From NCBI RefSeq assembly GCF_034263275.1, contig NZ_CP139559.1, forward strand, positions 620,001-684,000: DNA of 64,000 nucleotides. The letters are read 5' to 3'. The first letter of the stretch is position 1; each line of letters starts with the position of its first letter. This DNA comes from Mucilaginibacter sp. cycad4 (GTDB lineage Bacteria > Bacteroidota > Bacteroidia > Sphingobacteriales > Sphingobacteriaceae). Both the position numbers and the translations under genes were made by a program. Positions 45,045 to 53,427 of the stretch are shown piece by piece. A model generated the notes under the pieces. That model saw only the letters and a list, made by a program, of their open reading frames with translations, was not told the DNA's origin and did no database searches.

Positions 45045-45911
45045 ATTAAATCGACCTTTTACGACCGTTGGGCCGATACTGTGCGCAAATTGCAACCCAA
45101 TTGTGTTGTGTTCGGGACCAAAAACTCATATCGCTATGCCGACTGCCGCTGGATGGGCAATGAATCGGGATTATCAGGAGATCCGTGCTGGTCAACTATC
45201 AACCCGGTTTCTATTAAAGAGGAAGCAGCGCACATTCCCCAATTGAATCATGGAGAAGTTGACGGTACGGCGTATGTACCGGCCGAAGTAGATGTATCCA
45301 TTCGCCCAAGCTGGTTTTACCACCAGGAAGAAGATGCCCATGTTAAAAGCGTTGCCGCTTTATGGGACCTTTATTTCAATTCTGTTGGTCATAATAGTGT
45401 GCTGCTATTAAACTTCCCGCCAGATAAGCGGGGGCTGATCCCTGCAATAGACTCGGTAAGAGCGGATAGCTTACACCGTTTAATCAACGGTACATTTAAG
45501 AATAATTTGGCGGCAGGAGCAAGTATCAAATCACTTCATCCACGCGGTGGTAACTATAAACCGGCCAATATGATTGATGATAGTGAAAGCACTTATTATG
45601 CTACAAGTGATAATGCAGTTACGGATACCATAACTTTTAACCTTGGCAGGAAGAAGACATTTGACGTATTGATGTTACAGGAGGTTATCGAATTGGGACA
45701 CCGTACAACAGGCTGGTCTGTGGATTATTCCTCGGACGGAAAAAAATGGATGCCTATTCCGGAAGCAACCGAAAAACAAGCCATCGGCTATAAATGGTTT
45801 GTTAAATTTAAGCCGGTAACAGCATCAAAGGTTAGATTGAAAGTTACTTCGGGTAAGGCTTGTTTAGCGATCCATACTTTTGATATCTATAAGCAGCCAT
45901 CACTACAATAA
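45045..45911 (+). pseudogene. C-terminal part of a GH29 alpha-L-fucosidase with F5/8-type module
   Basis: About 285 codons beginning without a start codon or signal peptide: STFYDRWADTVRKLQP, then RWMGNESGLSGDPCWSTINP and AYVPAEVDVSIRPSWFYHQ, NSVGHNSVLLLNFPPDKRG are standard C-terminal GH29 catalytic-domain blocks. The nucleophile region and the first half of the barrel are missing. Residues after about 165 (NMIDDSESTYYATSDN, WSVDYSSDGKKWMPI, VRLKVTSG) form an F5/8-type (CBM32-like) domain. The 5' end is replaced by ABC permease sequence at about 45045. The reading frame of the remaining part is intact, which suggests a recent event. Confidence 0.85.
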
Positions 45912-45943
45912 GCTACTATTGCGGCGAATACAAAAACTACTCC

Positions 45944-45980
45944 ATAAAACTCTAAATAAGCCATTTATTTGGAGTTTTAT
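45944..45980. terminator. Hairpin terminator after GH29 remnant
   Basis: Arms at 45944-45959 (ATAAAACTCTAAATAA) and 45965-45980 form a 16-bp stem with one G-T pair and a 5-nt loop, ending in TTTTAT. It lies 32 bp after the fucosidase stop codon, so it is the original terminator of that gene. Confidence 0.75.
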
Positions 45981-46105
45981 TAAAATGTCTGGCCACCTCG
46001 TTTTAAAATGGCTTTTTTTTGACCCGTTTTGCGATATTTTGACTGCCTTTTGAGCGAGTTTCTTTTACCAGAATTCACAAAAGGCATCAATTCATACCAA
46101 ACGTC
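45981..46105. other. Gap between GH29 terminator and integrase stub
   Basis: About 125 bp without a gene or clear structure, leading into the integrase stub and the left end of the IS. Confidence 0.4.
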
Positions 46106-46222
46106 ATGAAAGCACAAACCAGCTTTGGCATCTCCTTCAAGGTCAGATCAAACCGGGAAAAAGACGGAAAAACGCCGCTCCAATACTTTTTACGTTGGAC
46201 ATACTTTCGATGCAGGCAGATC
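46106..46222 (+). pseudogene. N-terminal stub of a tyrosine recombinase, cut by the IS
   Basis: ATG 46106 reads MKAQTSFGISFKVRSNREKD, then GKTPL, which matches the arm-binding N-terminus of Bacteroidota transposon-type integrases. Similarity fades after about 27 codons and the IS630-type element begins at 46225. Only a stub remains. Confidence 0.4.
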
Positions 46223-46235
46223 TATATAAAGTACA

Positions 46236-46730
46236 TTAAATATTTACAATTAATTTAGCTAAATTCTTTCCGAGATCATTTTCAACTTTGAAATCCTGCA
46301 TAAAGACGTCAAAGCTATTGATCCGGTCTTCCAGATTGTGAACATACCGATTATGAGTAATCTTCTTTCTCATATACCACCAAACCCGCTCAATGGGATT
46401 CAGGTCGGGAGAATACGCTGGAAGGTATAGTAATTCTATCCTGTGCCTGTATCGCTCCAATATCGGTTTCAGTCTTTTGGCGTGATGATAGGGCACATTA
46501 TCCAGAACCATTATCACCTTACGGTCCCGGTACATTTTCGTTACCAATAGCAGGAAACTAAAAAAGCTGACAGTATTGCCTTTGTCGGCTTTACCGGTGA
46601 TTACAATCCCGGTTTCAGGTTCAATACAACCGAACAAAGTTTTCCTTTCTCTTTTTCGTTGTTTTTGATTTATTTTCGGCTGCTTACCTTTTTCTGCCCA
46701 CATATACGAAACTGTAGCTGTGTTTGACAA
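46236..46730 (-). CDS. IS630 transposase, C-terminal frame (DDE catalytic domain)
   Basis: 164 aa from an internal start; the frame is open upstream to about 46790 and there encodes VRQADAVIVFEDEAS with the first catalytic Asp. The other two acidic residues are in VIMVLDNVPYHHAK and SPDLNPIERVWWYMRKK. The three make an intact DDE catalytic site. On its own this frame lacks the DNA-binding domain and needs fusion with the frame at 46762-47286. Its 3' end overlaps the left terminal repeat. Confidence 0.85.
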   Translation of the reverse strand: MSNTATVSYMWAEKGKQPKINQKQRKRERKTLFGCIEPETGIVITGKADKGNTVSFFSFLLLVTKMYRDRKVIMVLDNVPYHHAKRLKPILERYRHRIELLYLPAYSPDLNPIERVWWYMRKKITHNRYVHNLEDRINSFDVFMQDFKVENDLGKNLAKLIVNI

Positions 46731-46761
46731 ACTTGCTTCATCCTCAAATACGATTACCGCA

Positions 46762-47286
46762 TCAGCTTGCCGAACCCCCCGGAGTTTTTTTTAAAGCATT
46801 TACCTTTTCTTCCCTGTCCTGTGCTTCGGGATACAGGCCTTTACCCTTTTGAAATGTCAAACCTAACTTCTTTAATATATTGTATATCTGCGCTTTTTTA
46901 TATTCAACCTGATATTCCTTCCTGATCAGTTCAATCAATAACGGCCCTGTCCAGGTGGCGCTGTTAAATCCATAATCATCGGGCTGCTTATTTAACAATA
47001 CAGCTTTTATCGATTGTAGCTCATCATTCGTAAGCCGGTTATTTCTTCCCGGTTTTACCTTATCTATTAATGCCTCTATCCCGCCTTCATTTAAACGGTT
47101 TACCCAATTGCAAATCGACTTAAAAGACGTTTCGTAAATCGATTCCAACTCCTGTGGCCGCTTACCTAAAGAAACCTGGTAACAGGCGTATAATCTTATC
47201 GCCTGTTGATACTTCTCGTCTTTCCTCAATAGGGATCGTAACTCTTCTGAAGTATAATGTTCTATTTTTAATGCTACTTTGCTCAT
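46762..47286 (-). CDS. IS630 transposase, N-terminal frame (HTH DNA-binding)
   Basis: 174 aa with the winged-helix/HTH region of IS630 transposases: RLYACYQVSLGKRPQELESIYETSFKSICNWVNRLNEGG, then NRLTNDELQSIKAVL and GPLLIELIRKEYQVEYKKAQIYNILKKLGLTF. It ends in a foreign tail (TPGGSAS) just after a run of eight A (46785-46792). Dropping one A continues as ALKKLRGVRQADAVIVFEDE, the natural protein, so either the copy is inactivated or the full enzyme is made by slippage. Confidence 0.85.
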   Translation of the reverse strand: MSKVALKIEHYTSEELRSLLRKDEKYQQAIRLYACYQVSLGKRPQELESIYETSFKSICNWVNRLNEGGIEALIDKVKPGRNNRLTNDELQSIKAVLLNKQPDDYGFNSATWTGPLLIELIRKEYQVEYKKAQIYNILKKLGLTFQKGKGLYPEAQDREEKVNALKKTPGGSAS

Positions 47287-47343
47287 GTAAGCAAGTTACA
47301 TTTTTTTTCTTTAATTGTAAAAATATATTAGACTTTATATAAT

Positions 47344-47804
47344 TTGTTTAAAGTTCCAATTTTTCAACAGTTTTTGAAGCATCCCGACGATGTAAACGTA
47401 CTGGCATTTTTAATGGCTTTCGATGGCCCAGCGCGCTCCCGAGATAAGGTCTTCGCGGAGGACATGCAGACTTCTGTAGCAGCTTCGTTAATTGCACATG
47501 AGATGATTCGTTCTGGTAAAATTCAATCTTTAAAACCCGGGTCGGGTCCTGCACCAGACGTGCTCGAACTTAGTAAAGATGTAAAATCAGGGGCTCAAGT
47601 GGCAAATTATAATCCGTCTTCGGCAATTGAATATGTTTTTGATCCCAAACCAATACCTTTGTTGTCGGAGCCTTGAAGGAGCCTATTGCAGGGCTTTCTC
47701 CTCACCAAAACCTGGCGAAAGTTATAAGGGCATCAAGTGAAACTGTCGTAAGAGGTTTATTCAAGAGGGGGTTAATGGGGATTCTTACCAATGAGGTTAC
47801 TTAA
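47344..47804 (+). pseudogene. Decayed polymorphic-toxin-like C-terminal fragment
   Basis: The 5' end is cut off by the IS. The first frame (47344-47676) reads TSVAASLIAHEMIRSGKIQSLKPGSGPAPDVLELSKDV and AIEYVFDPK, then loses frame. Adding one A at about 47649 restores KTNTFVVGALKEPIAGLSPHQNLAKVIRASS and ends at TNEVT and a stop (47804). The FDPKTNTFVVG...SPHQNLA...TNE pattern recalls the nuclease-like C-terminal domains of secreted polymorphic toxins; I cannot fix the family by eye. No immunity gene is apparent beside it. Confidence 0.5.
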
Positions 47805-47894
47805 GTGTAATTTTTTATAACATTCCCGTTACAATTGCATAGCTTTAGCATCAATTTATAAACCGTTTTAGATCCCCTAATTCAAAGAAGCTGA

Positions 47895-48464
47895 ATGTCC
47901 GAATATGATGGATATACCGATCATGAACTACTCTTTTTAGTAAGAAAAAGTGACAGAACGGCTTTTACCGAACTATATGAAAGACATTGGGATACAGTAT
48001 ATTCCCAGGCATTCAGAAAGTTGAGGGACGGTGATGTAGCAAAAGATATTACGCAGGAAGTGTTTATCTACCTATGGGCTCATCGTGAAGCTAATCTAAT
48101 CGGAAACCTTGAAGCATATTTATTTAGCTGTGTCCGTAATAATATATTCAGGCTCCTGAAAAAAGAGAGTCGGTTTATTTGTATTTCTGATTTAGTTATG
48201 GAAGCAAGGGCATGCTGTTCTGAAGCCGATGCATTAATATTGCAAAAAGAGCTGGTCAACTCCTACGAATTGTTGATTAAATCTATGGCACCCGCTCAGA
48301 AATTGATATATGAAATGCGTTTTCATGAGGATTTGTCTACCCTTGAAATCGCCCAACAACTTAATATCTCCCGAAAAACTGTGCAGAATCAACTTACAAG
48401 AGCTTTAACTTTGCTCAGAAGTTCGCTGACATTTATTGCCGTTATTCTTATTTCGAACCGGTAA
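47895..48464 (+). CDS. ECF RNA polymerase sigma factor
   Basis: 189-aa extracytoplasmic-function sigma-70 factor. Region 2: AFTELYERHWDTVYSQAFRKLRDGDVAKDITQEVFIYLWAHRE (about 25-68). Region 4: LIYEMRFHEDLSTLEIAQQLNISRKTVQNQLTRALTLLRSSL (about 136-178), the HTH that reads the -35 box. The type is that found in Bacteroidota PULs, in an order sigma, FecR, STN-SusC, SusD. It should direct transcription of the SusC/SusD pair at 50051-54879 when released by the anti-sigma factor. Confidence 0.93.
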   Translation: MSEYDGYTDHELLFLVRKSDRTAFTELYERHWDTVYSQAFRKLRDGDVAKDITQEVFIYLWAHREANLIGNLEAYLFSCVRNNIFRLLKKESRFICISDLVMEARACCSEADALILQKELVNSYELLIKSMAPAQKLIYEMRFHEDLSTLEIAQQLNISRKTVQNQLTRALTLLRSSLTFIAVILISNR

Positions 48465-48642
48465 CTATCAGCAGTTTCCTTTTTTCTTATCGGTGCTTAA
48501 AACTTCTTTTATAATGTTTTTTACCTGTCTGTACTTATAGTCGATATTTTGCCTTTGGTCAAATCTGTCGAAAAACCAGCTCTGCGAAAAAAATCCAGGG
48601 GGTAAAAAATATTTTTTTTCTGCGTGGGATTTTCCTGCTTGA

Positions 48643-49821
48643 ATGTCTCATGTGTATACCAATAATAATAGACCGATGACAAAAGATCTGTTTTTAGTAA
48701 TTCTTACTAACTATCTTGAAGGGAATGCAACCAAAGAAGAAGAAAACTTTCTACACGCTTATTATAACCTTTTTATAGCTGATGTAGATGTGATTGCTTT
48801 ATTGGAAGAGAAGCAAAAAGACAGGTTAAAATCATCAATGAAGTTAAATATAGATGATTACATAGATTCGGAAATAAAGCCGGTAAAAAAAATAACCATC
48901 TGGCCGCGAATTGCCATAGCCGCTTCTATCATTTTAGTATTATCCCTTGGAGGCTATCTGTTGTCGCAAAGGCTTGAACCTCAAAAGGTGGCGCATGCCA
49001 GGCATGATGATATCGCGCCAATAGGCAACAAAGCCACATTAACACTTGCCGGGGGCCGGCAGATTATACTCGACACAAAACATAATGGTCAGTTGGCCCA
49101 GCAGAAAAATATGGTAATTCGTCAGGCCAATAACGGAATAGTTACCTATTCTACCAATCAGCAAAATAGCGCAACCGACAACTCACCAATTTACAACACC
49201 ATGACTACCGGCGGCGGACAATATTCGCTCCAGTTATCTGATGGTACAAAAGTGTGGTTAAACTCGGCTTCGTCTGTGACCTATCCGGTTGCGTTCACCG
49301 GTAAGGATAGAAAAGTAGAAACTACGGGCGAAGTGTATTTTGAAGTGGCACATGACAAAGCCAGGCCGTTCTTCGTAACTACCCACGGGCAAACCGTTCA
49401 GGTATTTGGCACGCACTTTAATATCAATGCATATGATGATGAAGCGCAGATGAAAACCACACTGTTGGAGGGGAGTATCAAAATAAGTAAGGCCGGTCGG
49501 GCTACCATGCTTACGCCAGGACAGCAAGCTCAAATCGGATTTGATTCAAACAATATTAAAATAAACAGCGACACAGATGTAGAGCAAGCCATTGCCTGGA
49601 AAAGCGGGTTGTTTAGTTATGACCAGACCGACTTGAGAGAAGTGATGAGGCAGCTGGCAAGAGCATATGAAGTAAAAATTGAATATGAAGGTAAAATTCC
49701 AACGCGAACATTTACCGGAAAAATCCATCGGAATATCAGCGCTTCGGAAGTACTTGATATTTTGAAGTTCACCAGGGTAAATTTCAAACTTGAGGACAAA
49801 AAAATTATTGTTACCCCTTAA
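48643..49821 (+). CDS. FecR-type anti-sigma factor
   Basis: 392-aa inner-membrane anti-sigma regulator. ATG 48643, or more likely the in-frame ATG 48676 (MTKDLFLVILTNYLEGNATKEEE). Cytoplasmic sigma-binding segment about 12-80, one membrane helix (IAIAASIILVLSLGGYLL, about 89-107), FecR domain (SLQLSDGTKVWLNSASSVTYPVAF to GTHFNINAYDDEAQMKTTLLEGSI, about 195-290), and C-terminal DUF4974 (FSYDQTDLREVMRQLARAYEVKIEYEG to FKLEDKKIIV, about 325-390). The gap of 178 bp after the sigma gene may hold a separate promoter. It passes the signal from the STN domain of the next protein to the ECF factor. Confidence 0.93.
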   Translation: MSHVYTNNNRPMTKDLFLVILTNYLEGNATKEEENFLHAYYNLFIADVDVIALLEEKQKDRLKSSMKLNIDDYIDSEIKPVKKITIWPRIAIAASIILVLSLGGYLLSQRLEPQKVAHARHDDIAPIGNKATLTLAGGRQIILDTKHNGQLAQQKNMVIRQANNGIVTYSTNQQNSATDNSPIYNTMTTGGGQYSLQLSDGTKVWLNSASSVTYPVAFTGKDRKVETTGEVYFEVAHDKARPFFVTTHGQTVQVFGTHFNINAYDDEAQMKTTLLEGSIKISKAGRATMLTPGQQAQIGFDSNNIKINSDTDVEQAIAWKSGLFSYDQTDLREVMRQLARAYEVKIEYEGKIPTRTFTGKIHRNISASEVLDILKFTRVNFKLEDKKIIVTP

Positions 49822-50050
49822 CCATTAATAAGCTACTACTACCCCATAAACCAAGTTCATAAACCATTAAATCCACGAAGAATGAAAGAAATTTTACAAG
49901 AGTAATTACTTGGGGGTTAAAAAAATAAGCCGGAAAGTGTTGGCCCACCGTCCGGCAAGTTTGAGTTAACCCTTTCTGTCCGCCGGATAGCGGAAAGATA
50001 AAACCAGTTAGAGTCTATTTTTTACGTATTAACCCAAACATTACAAAAGT

Positions 50051-53000
50051 ATGAAATTAAATACTTTAAAACGTGGTGCGCCTTCCCTATGGCTGCCACA
50101 TAGATTGCTATTGATCATGAAACTAACAATGTTCATCCTTATTATAGCTCTTGCACAGGTCAGTGCAAAAGGATTCGGACAAAAAATCACGCTCAACGAA
50201 AAAAGCGCCCCGGTTAAAAAAGTGCTGCATAATATTGAACAACAAAGCGGTTACACCTTTTTTTATGACAGCAATGATTTACCAAACACGCAAATCACTG
50301 TCAAGATAAAGGACGCATCAGTAGAGGATGCAGTGAAGGCGAGTTTAAAGGATCTGCCTTTAACTTACAAGTTCGTCAAAAATAATATTGTCTTAACCCG
50401 GAAGGAGCTTTTACAAGGCAATGAACTGAAAACGACTGTTTTAATGAAAATAGACATTTCGGGAAAGGTTGTAGATTCATTAGGCAGGCCATTGAGCGGA
50501 GCCACAGTTACCAATAAAAGCGCTAATAGCCATGCCGTGGCCAATGCAAACGGCGAATTTACCATAACAGCAAATGAGGGTGATAAAATAGAGATTGCAT
50601 TTATCGGGTATCAATCTTACGCATTCATCGCAAAAGTCAAAGAAACGTTTTTGACTATCACTCTGCATGAAAACCTGGGTAAGCTTAGCGAAGTGGTAGT
50701 TGTTGGTTATGGTACCCAGAGGAAGTCAGATGTTACCGGTTCTTTATCCAGTCTGTCATCGAAAGATTTTAAAGACCAGCCTGTTACCCGTGTCGACCAA
50801 GCTCTACAAGGCAGGGTTGCCGGGGTGCAGGTGGTTAGCAACTCAGGTGCGCCCGGGGGAGATGTGAAGATCAGGGTAAGGGGTTCTAACTCTATACTTG
50901 GGGATAACAATCCGTTATATGTGATTGATGGTTTTATCGGAGGTGATTTTAACAATCTGAACCCTGACGATATAGCTAATATCGAGGTTTTAAAAGATGC
51001 ATCAAGCACAGCAATTTATGGTAGCAGGGGGGCAAACGGGGTGGTTTTGATAACCACCAAAAAAGGGAATGCACAAAAGCAGGAAATAACGCTTACGCCT
51101 ATTTTTTATACATCGAGGGTTCTCAAGAAAATGGAACTGTTAAGTGCAGCCGACTTTGCTACTACGGTGAATACGCGAAATGCCGCTCTTGGTTTGGCGC
51201 CTTATTTTACCCAGGCTCAGATAGATAATTTCAGGGCTAATGGCGGAACTAACTGGCAGGATGAGGTTTTTAGGACAGCACCCGGGCAGGAGTATAAATT
51301 AGGCTACTCCGGTGGCAATGCCAAAACACAATTTTTTATTTCAGGAGACTATCTAAATCAAAATGGTATCGTTATCAACTCAAACTACAAGCGTTACGCT
51401 TTCAGGTCAAATATTAATTCACAGTTTTCAGATAAACTGACCACCCGGCTTAATATTTCGGCTATAAGGAGAGAAAACCTGAATACAAATAATCAAGGTA
51501 CAGGAGGCTCTGTTAACCAGGCATTGGCATGGGCCCCCACTACACCGGTAAGGACGGCCGCGGGCACTTATACCCTTGTCGATCCGTTGGGCTCTATTCG
51601 CTATAACCCCGTAGCATTGGCCAATGATGTAGAAAACGTCGTTGACAATTCCAATGTAACGTTAAACGGGGGAGCAAACTACCATTTTTTCAAGGATCTC
51701 TCATTGGATGTAAGCTTTGCCGTTGATTATCAAAACATACAGGGAAAAAACTATTCCGGGCCATCTGTAACCAATAACATCCCAAATGCCAGCCGCACAT
51801 CTACGGAGTTGTTTAATTTGCAAAATACCAATACGTTAAATTACTCTCATATATTTAACAACGTGCATAGCTTAAATGTTACGGCTGTATTTGAGCAACA
51901 AAAATATACTTCAACGGGGTTTAGCGCCAATGCCAATAACCTTACATTTGCTAACCTGGGGTTTGATAATCTTGCCTTGTCCACTACGCAGTCGGCTGGC
52001 TCAACCTATTCAGGGTCGGCTTTGATTTCTTATTTAGGCCGGGTAAACTATGCTTATAAAGACAAATATTTGCTGACAGTTTCGGTGAGGAGGGATGGAT
52101 CTTCAAAATTTCAACCCACTAACCAGGAAAGCACCTTTCCATCGGTTGCTTTAGGCTGGAAACTTTCTGAAGAACCCTTTATTAAAAAACTAAACGTTTT
52201 TGACACCTTTAAGATCAGGGGCAGCTGGGGTTTAACAGGGAGCCAGGCTATTAATCCATATGCCACGCTGTCCACTTATCTCAGCGACGCGTTTTCGGCT
52301 GCCAACAGCTTTAACAATACGTCGGTTTCTTCAGGGATTGTACTTGGTAATGCCGCAAACCCTTTCCTGAAATGGGAAACAACACAGGCAGAAGACCTGG
52401 GCTTAGACCTCTCTTTATTTAATAACCGGTTAAGTTTTACTGCCGATGCCTATATAAAAAACACCAGGGACCTGCTTTTATCCCTTCCGTTGCCAGCTTA
52501 TGCAGGTGGTGGTAACATTATTAGTAATGTAGGAAAAATGAAAAACAGCGGGCTTGAATTTAACATTGGGGGTACACCTGTTCAATCGGGTAAGTTTACC
52601 TGGTCAAGCTCGTTTAATATAACATTTCAAAAAAACCTTGTTAAAAGTTTAGGCTCGTTAGCCAGTGTGTTTTCAGACAAAACTGTAGCAAATGCGGGTG
52701 CTGGCCTGTCTACCCAACCTGAATTTATAATTAAACCAGGTTATGCGCTCGGATCATATTGGGGACTGAAGTATTTGGGTACCTGGAAACCCAGCGAAGC
52801 GGCTGAAGCTGCAAAGTATGGCAATAAGCCAGGTGATTCACATTACCAGGACCTGAATGGCGACAATGCCATAAATGGCAGTGATTTTCAGATCATCGGA
52901 AACGGTACGCCTAAACAATCGCTGGGCTGGAATAACACTTTTACATATGGTGATTTCTCGGTAAATATTTTTGTACAATCCTTATTGGGCTTTAGTAAAC

Positions 53001-53407
53001 TGGATTATACTTACGCCAGTTCGATAACCGCTAATGCAGATGCCAAGCAGGCTACCAACGTAGGGGTTTTGAACAGGTATATACCCGGTATTAATGAAAC
53101 TTCAAACATCCCCGCATTCAGTTCTACCAATAAGGACTATTTTGAATCAAGCCGTTTTTTGGAGAATGGAAATTTTGTAAGGCTCAAGAACTTGAATGTT
53201 TCTTATCACTTGCCAAAAGGTACCATTAAAGGTGTTGACCTTAAGTTATTTGTAGGTGCCACTAATCTGTTTACCATAACCAGGTATAAAGGGTTCGATC
53301 CGGAATCAACTAATGCCGGTTCGGGCTCGGATGTTACCCAAAGTATTGATTTTGGCTCATATCCCAACTCAAAGACATTTAATGCAGGCGCGGTATTCAA
53401 GTTTTAA
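50051..53407 (+). CDS. SusC-like receptor with STN signalling domain (PUL 3)
   Basis: 1118-aa SusC-family TonB-dependent transducer. N-terminal signal region (about 1-45), then an STN domain (KITLNEKSAPVKKVLHNIEQQSGYTFFYDSNDLPNTQITVKI, about 45-115), which contacts FecR in the periplasm. Next the carboxypeptidase-like domain (DISGKVVDSLGRPLSGATV, about 135-205), SEVVVVGYGTQRKSDVTGS, plug (YVIDGFIGGDFNNLNPDDIANIEVLKDASSTAIYGSRGANGVVLITTKKG) and barrel. The final residues GAVFKF end in Phe. It links nutrient binding to ECF sigma activation. Confidence 0.96.
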   Translation: MKLNTLKRGAPSLWLPHRLLLIMKLTMFILIIALAQVSAKGFGQKITLNEKSAPVKKVLHNIEQQSGYTFFYDSNDLPNTQITVKIKDASVEDAVKASLKDLPLTYKFVKNNIVLTRKELLQGNELKTTVLMKIDISGKVVDSLGRPLSGATVTNKSANSHAVANANGEFTITANEGDKIEIAFIGYQSYAFIAKVKETFLTITLHENLGKLSEVVVVGYGTQRKSDVTGSLSSLSSKDFKDQPVTRVDQALQGRVAGVQVVSNSGAPGGDVKIRVRGSNSILGDNNPLYVIDGFIGGDFNNLNPDDIANIEVLKDASSTAIYGSRGANGVVLITTKKGNAQKQEITLTPIFYTSRVLKKMELLSAADFATTVNTRNAALGLAPYFTQAQIDNFRANGGTNWQDEVFRTAPGQEYKLGYSGGNAKTQFFISGDYLNQNGIVINSNYKRYAFRSNINSQFSDKLTTRLNISAIRRENLNTNNQGTGGSVNQALAWAPTTPVRTAAGTYTLVDPLGSIRYNPVALANDVENVVDNSNVTLNGGANYHFFKDLSLDVSFAVDYQNIQGKNYSGPSVTNNIPNASRTSTELFNLQNTNTLNYSHIFNNVHSLNVTAVFEQQKYTSTGFSANANNLTFANLGFDNLALSTTQSAGSTYSGSALISYLGRVNYAYKDKYLLTVSVRRDGSSKFQPTNQESTFPSVALGWKLSEEPFIKKLNVFDTFKIRGSWGLTGSQAINPYATLSTYLSDAFSAANSFNNTSVSSGIVLGNAANPFLKWETTQAEDLGLDLSLFNNRLSFTADAYIKNTRDLLLSLPLPAYAGGGNIISNVGKMKNSGLEFNIGGTPVQSGKFTWSSSFNITFQKNLVKSLGSLASVFSDKTVANAGAGLSTQPEFIIKPGYALGSYWGLKYLGTWKPSEAAEAAKYGNKPGDSHYQDLNGDNAINGSDFQIIGNGTPKQSLGWNNTFTYGDFSVNIFVQSLLGFSKLDYTYASSITANADAKQATNVGVLNRYIPGINETSNIPAFSSTNKDYFESSRFLENGNFVRLKNLNVSYHLPKGTIKGVDLKLFVGATNLFTITRYKGFDPESTNAGSGSDVTQSIDFGSYPNSKTFNAGAVFKF

Positions 53408-53427
53408 AACATATTGAAAAGTTAATT

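Larger units (their letters stand above)
46225..47339 (-). mobile_element. IS630-family insertion sequence, 1115 bp
   Basis: Imperfect terminal inverted repeats start with TATAAAGT at both ends: 46225-46253 against the complement of 47311-47339, 24 of 29 positions equal. TA dinucleotides flank it at 46223-46224 and 47340-47341, the target duplication expected of IS630/Tc1-mariner elements. Inside is a two-frame transposase on the minus strand. It separates an integrase stub from a toxin-like remnant. Confidence 0.88.
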
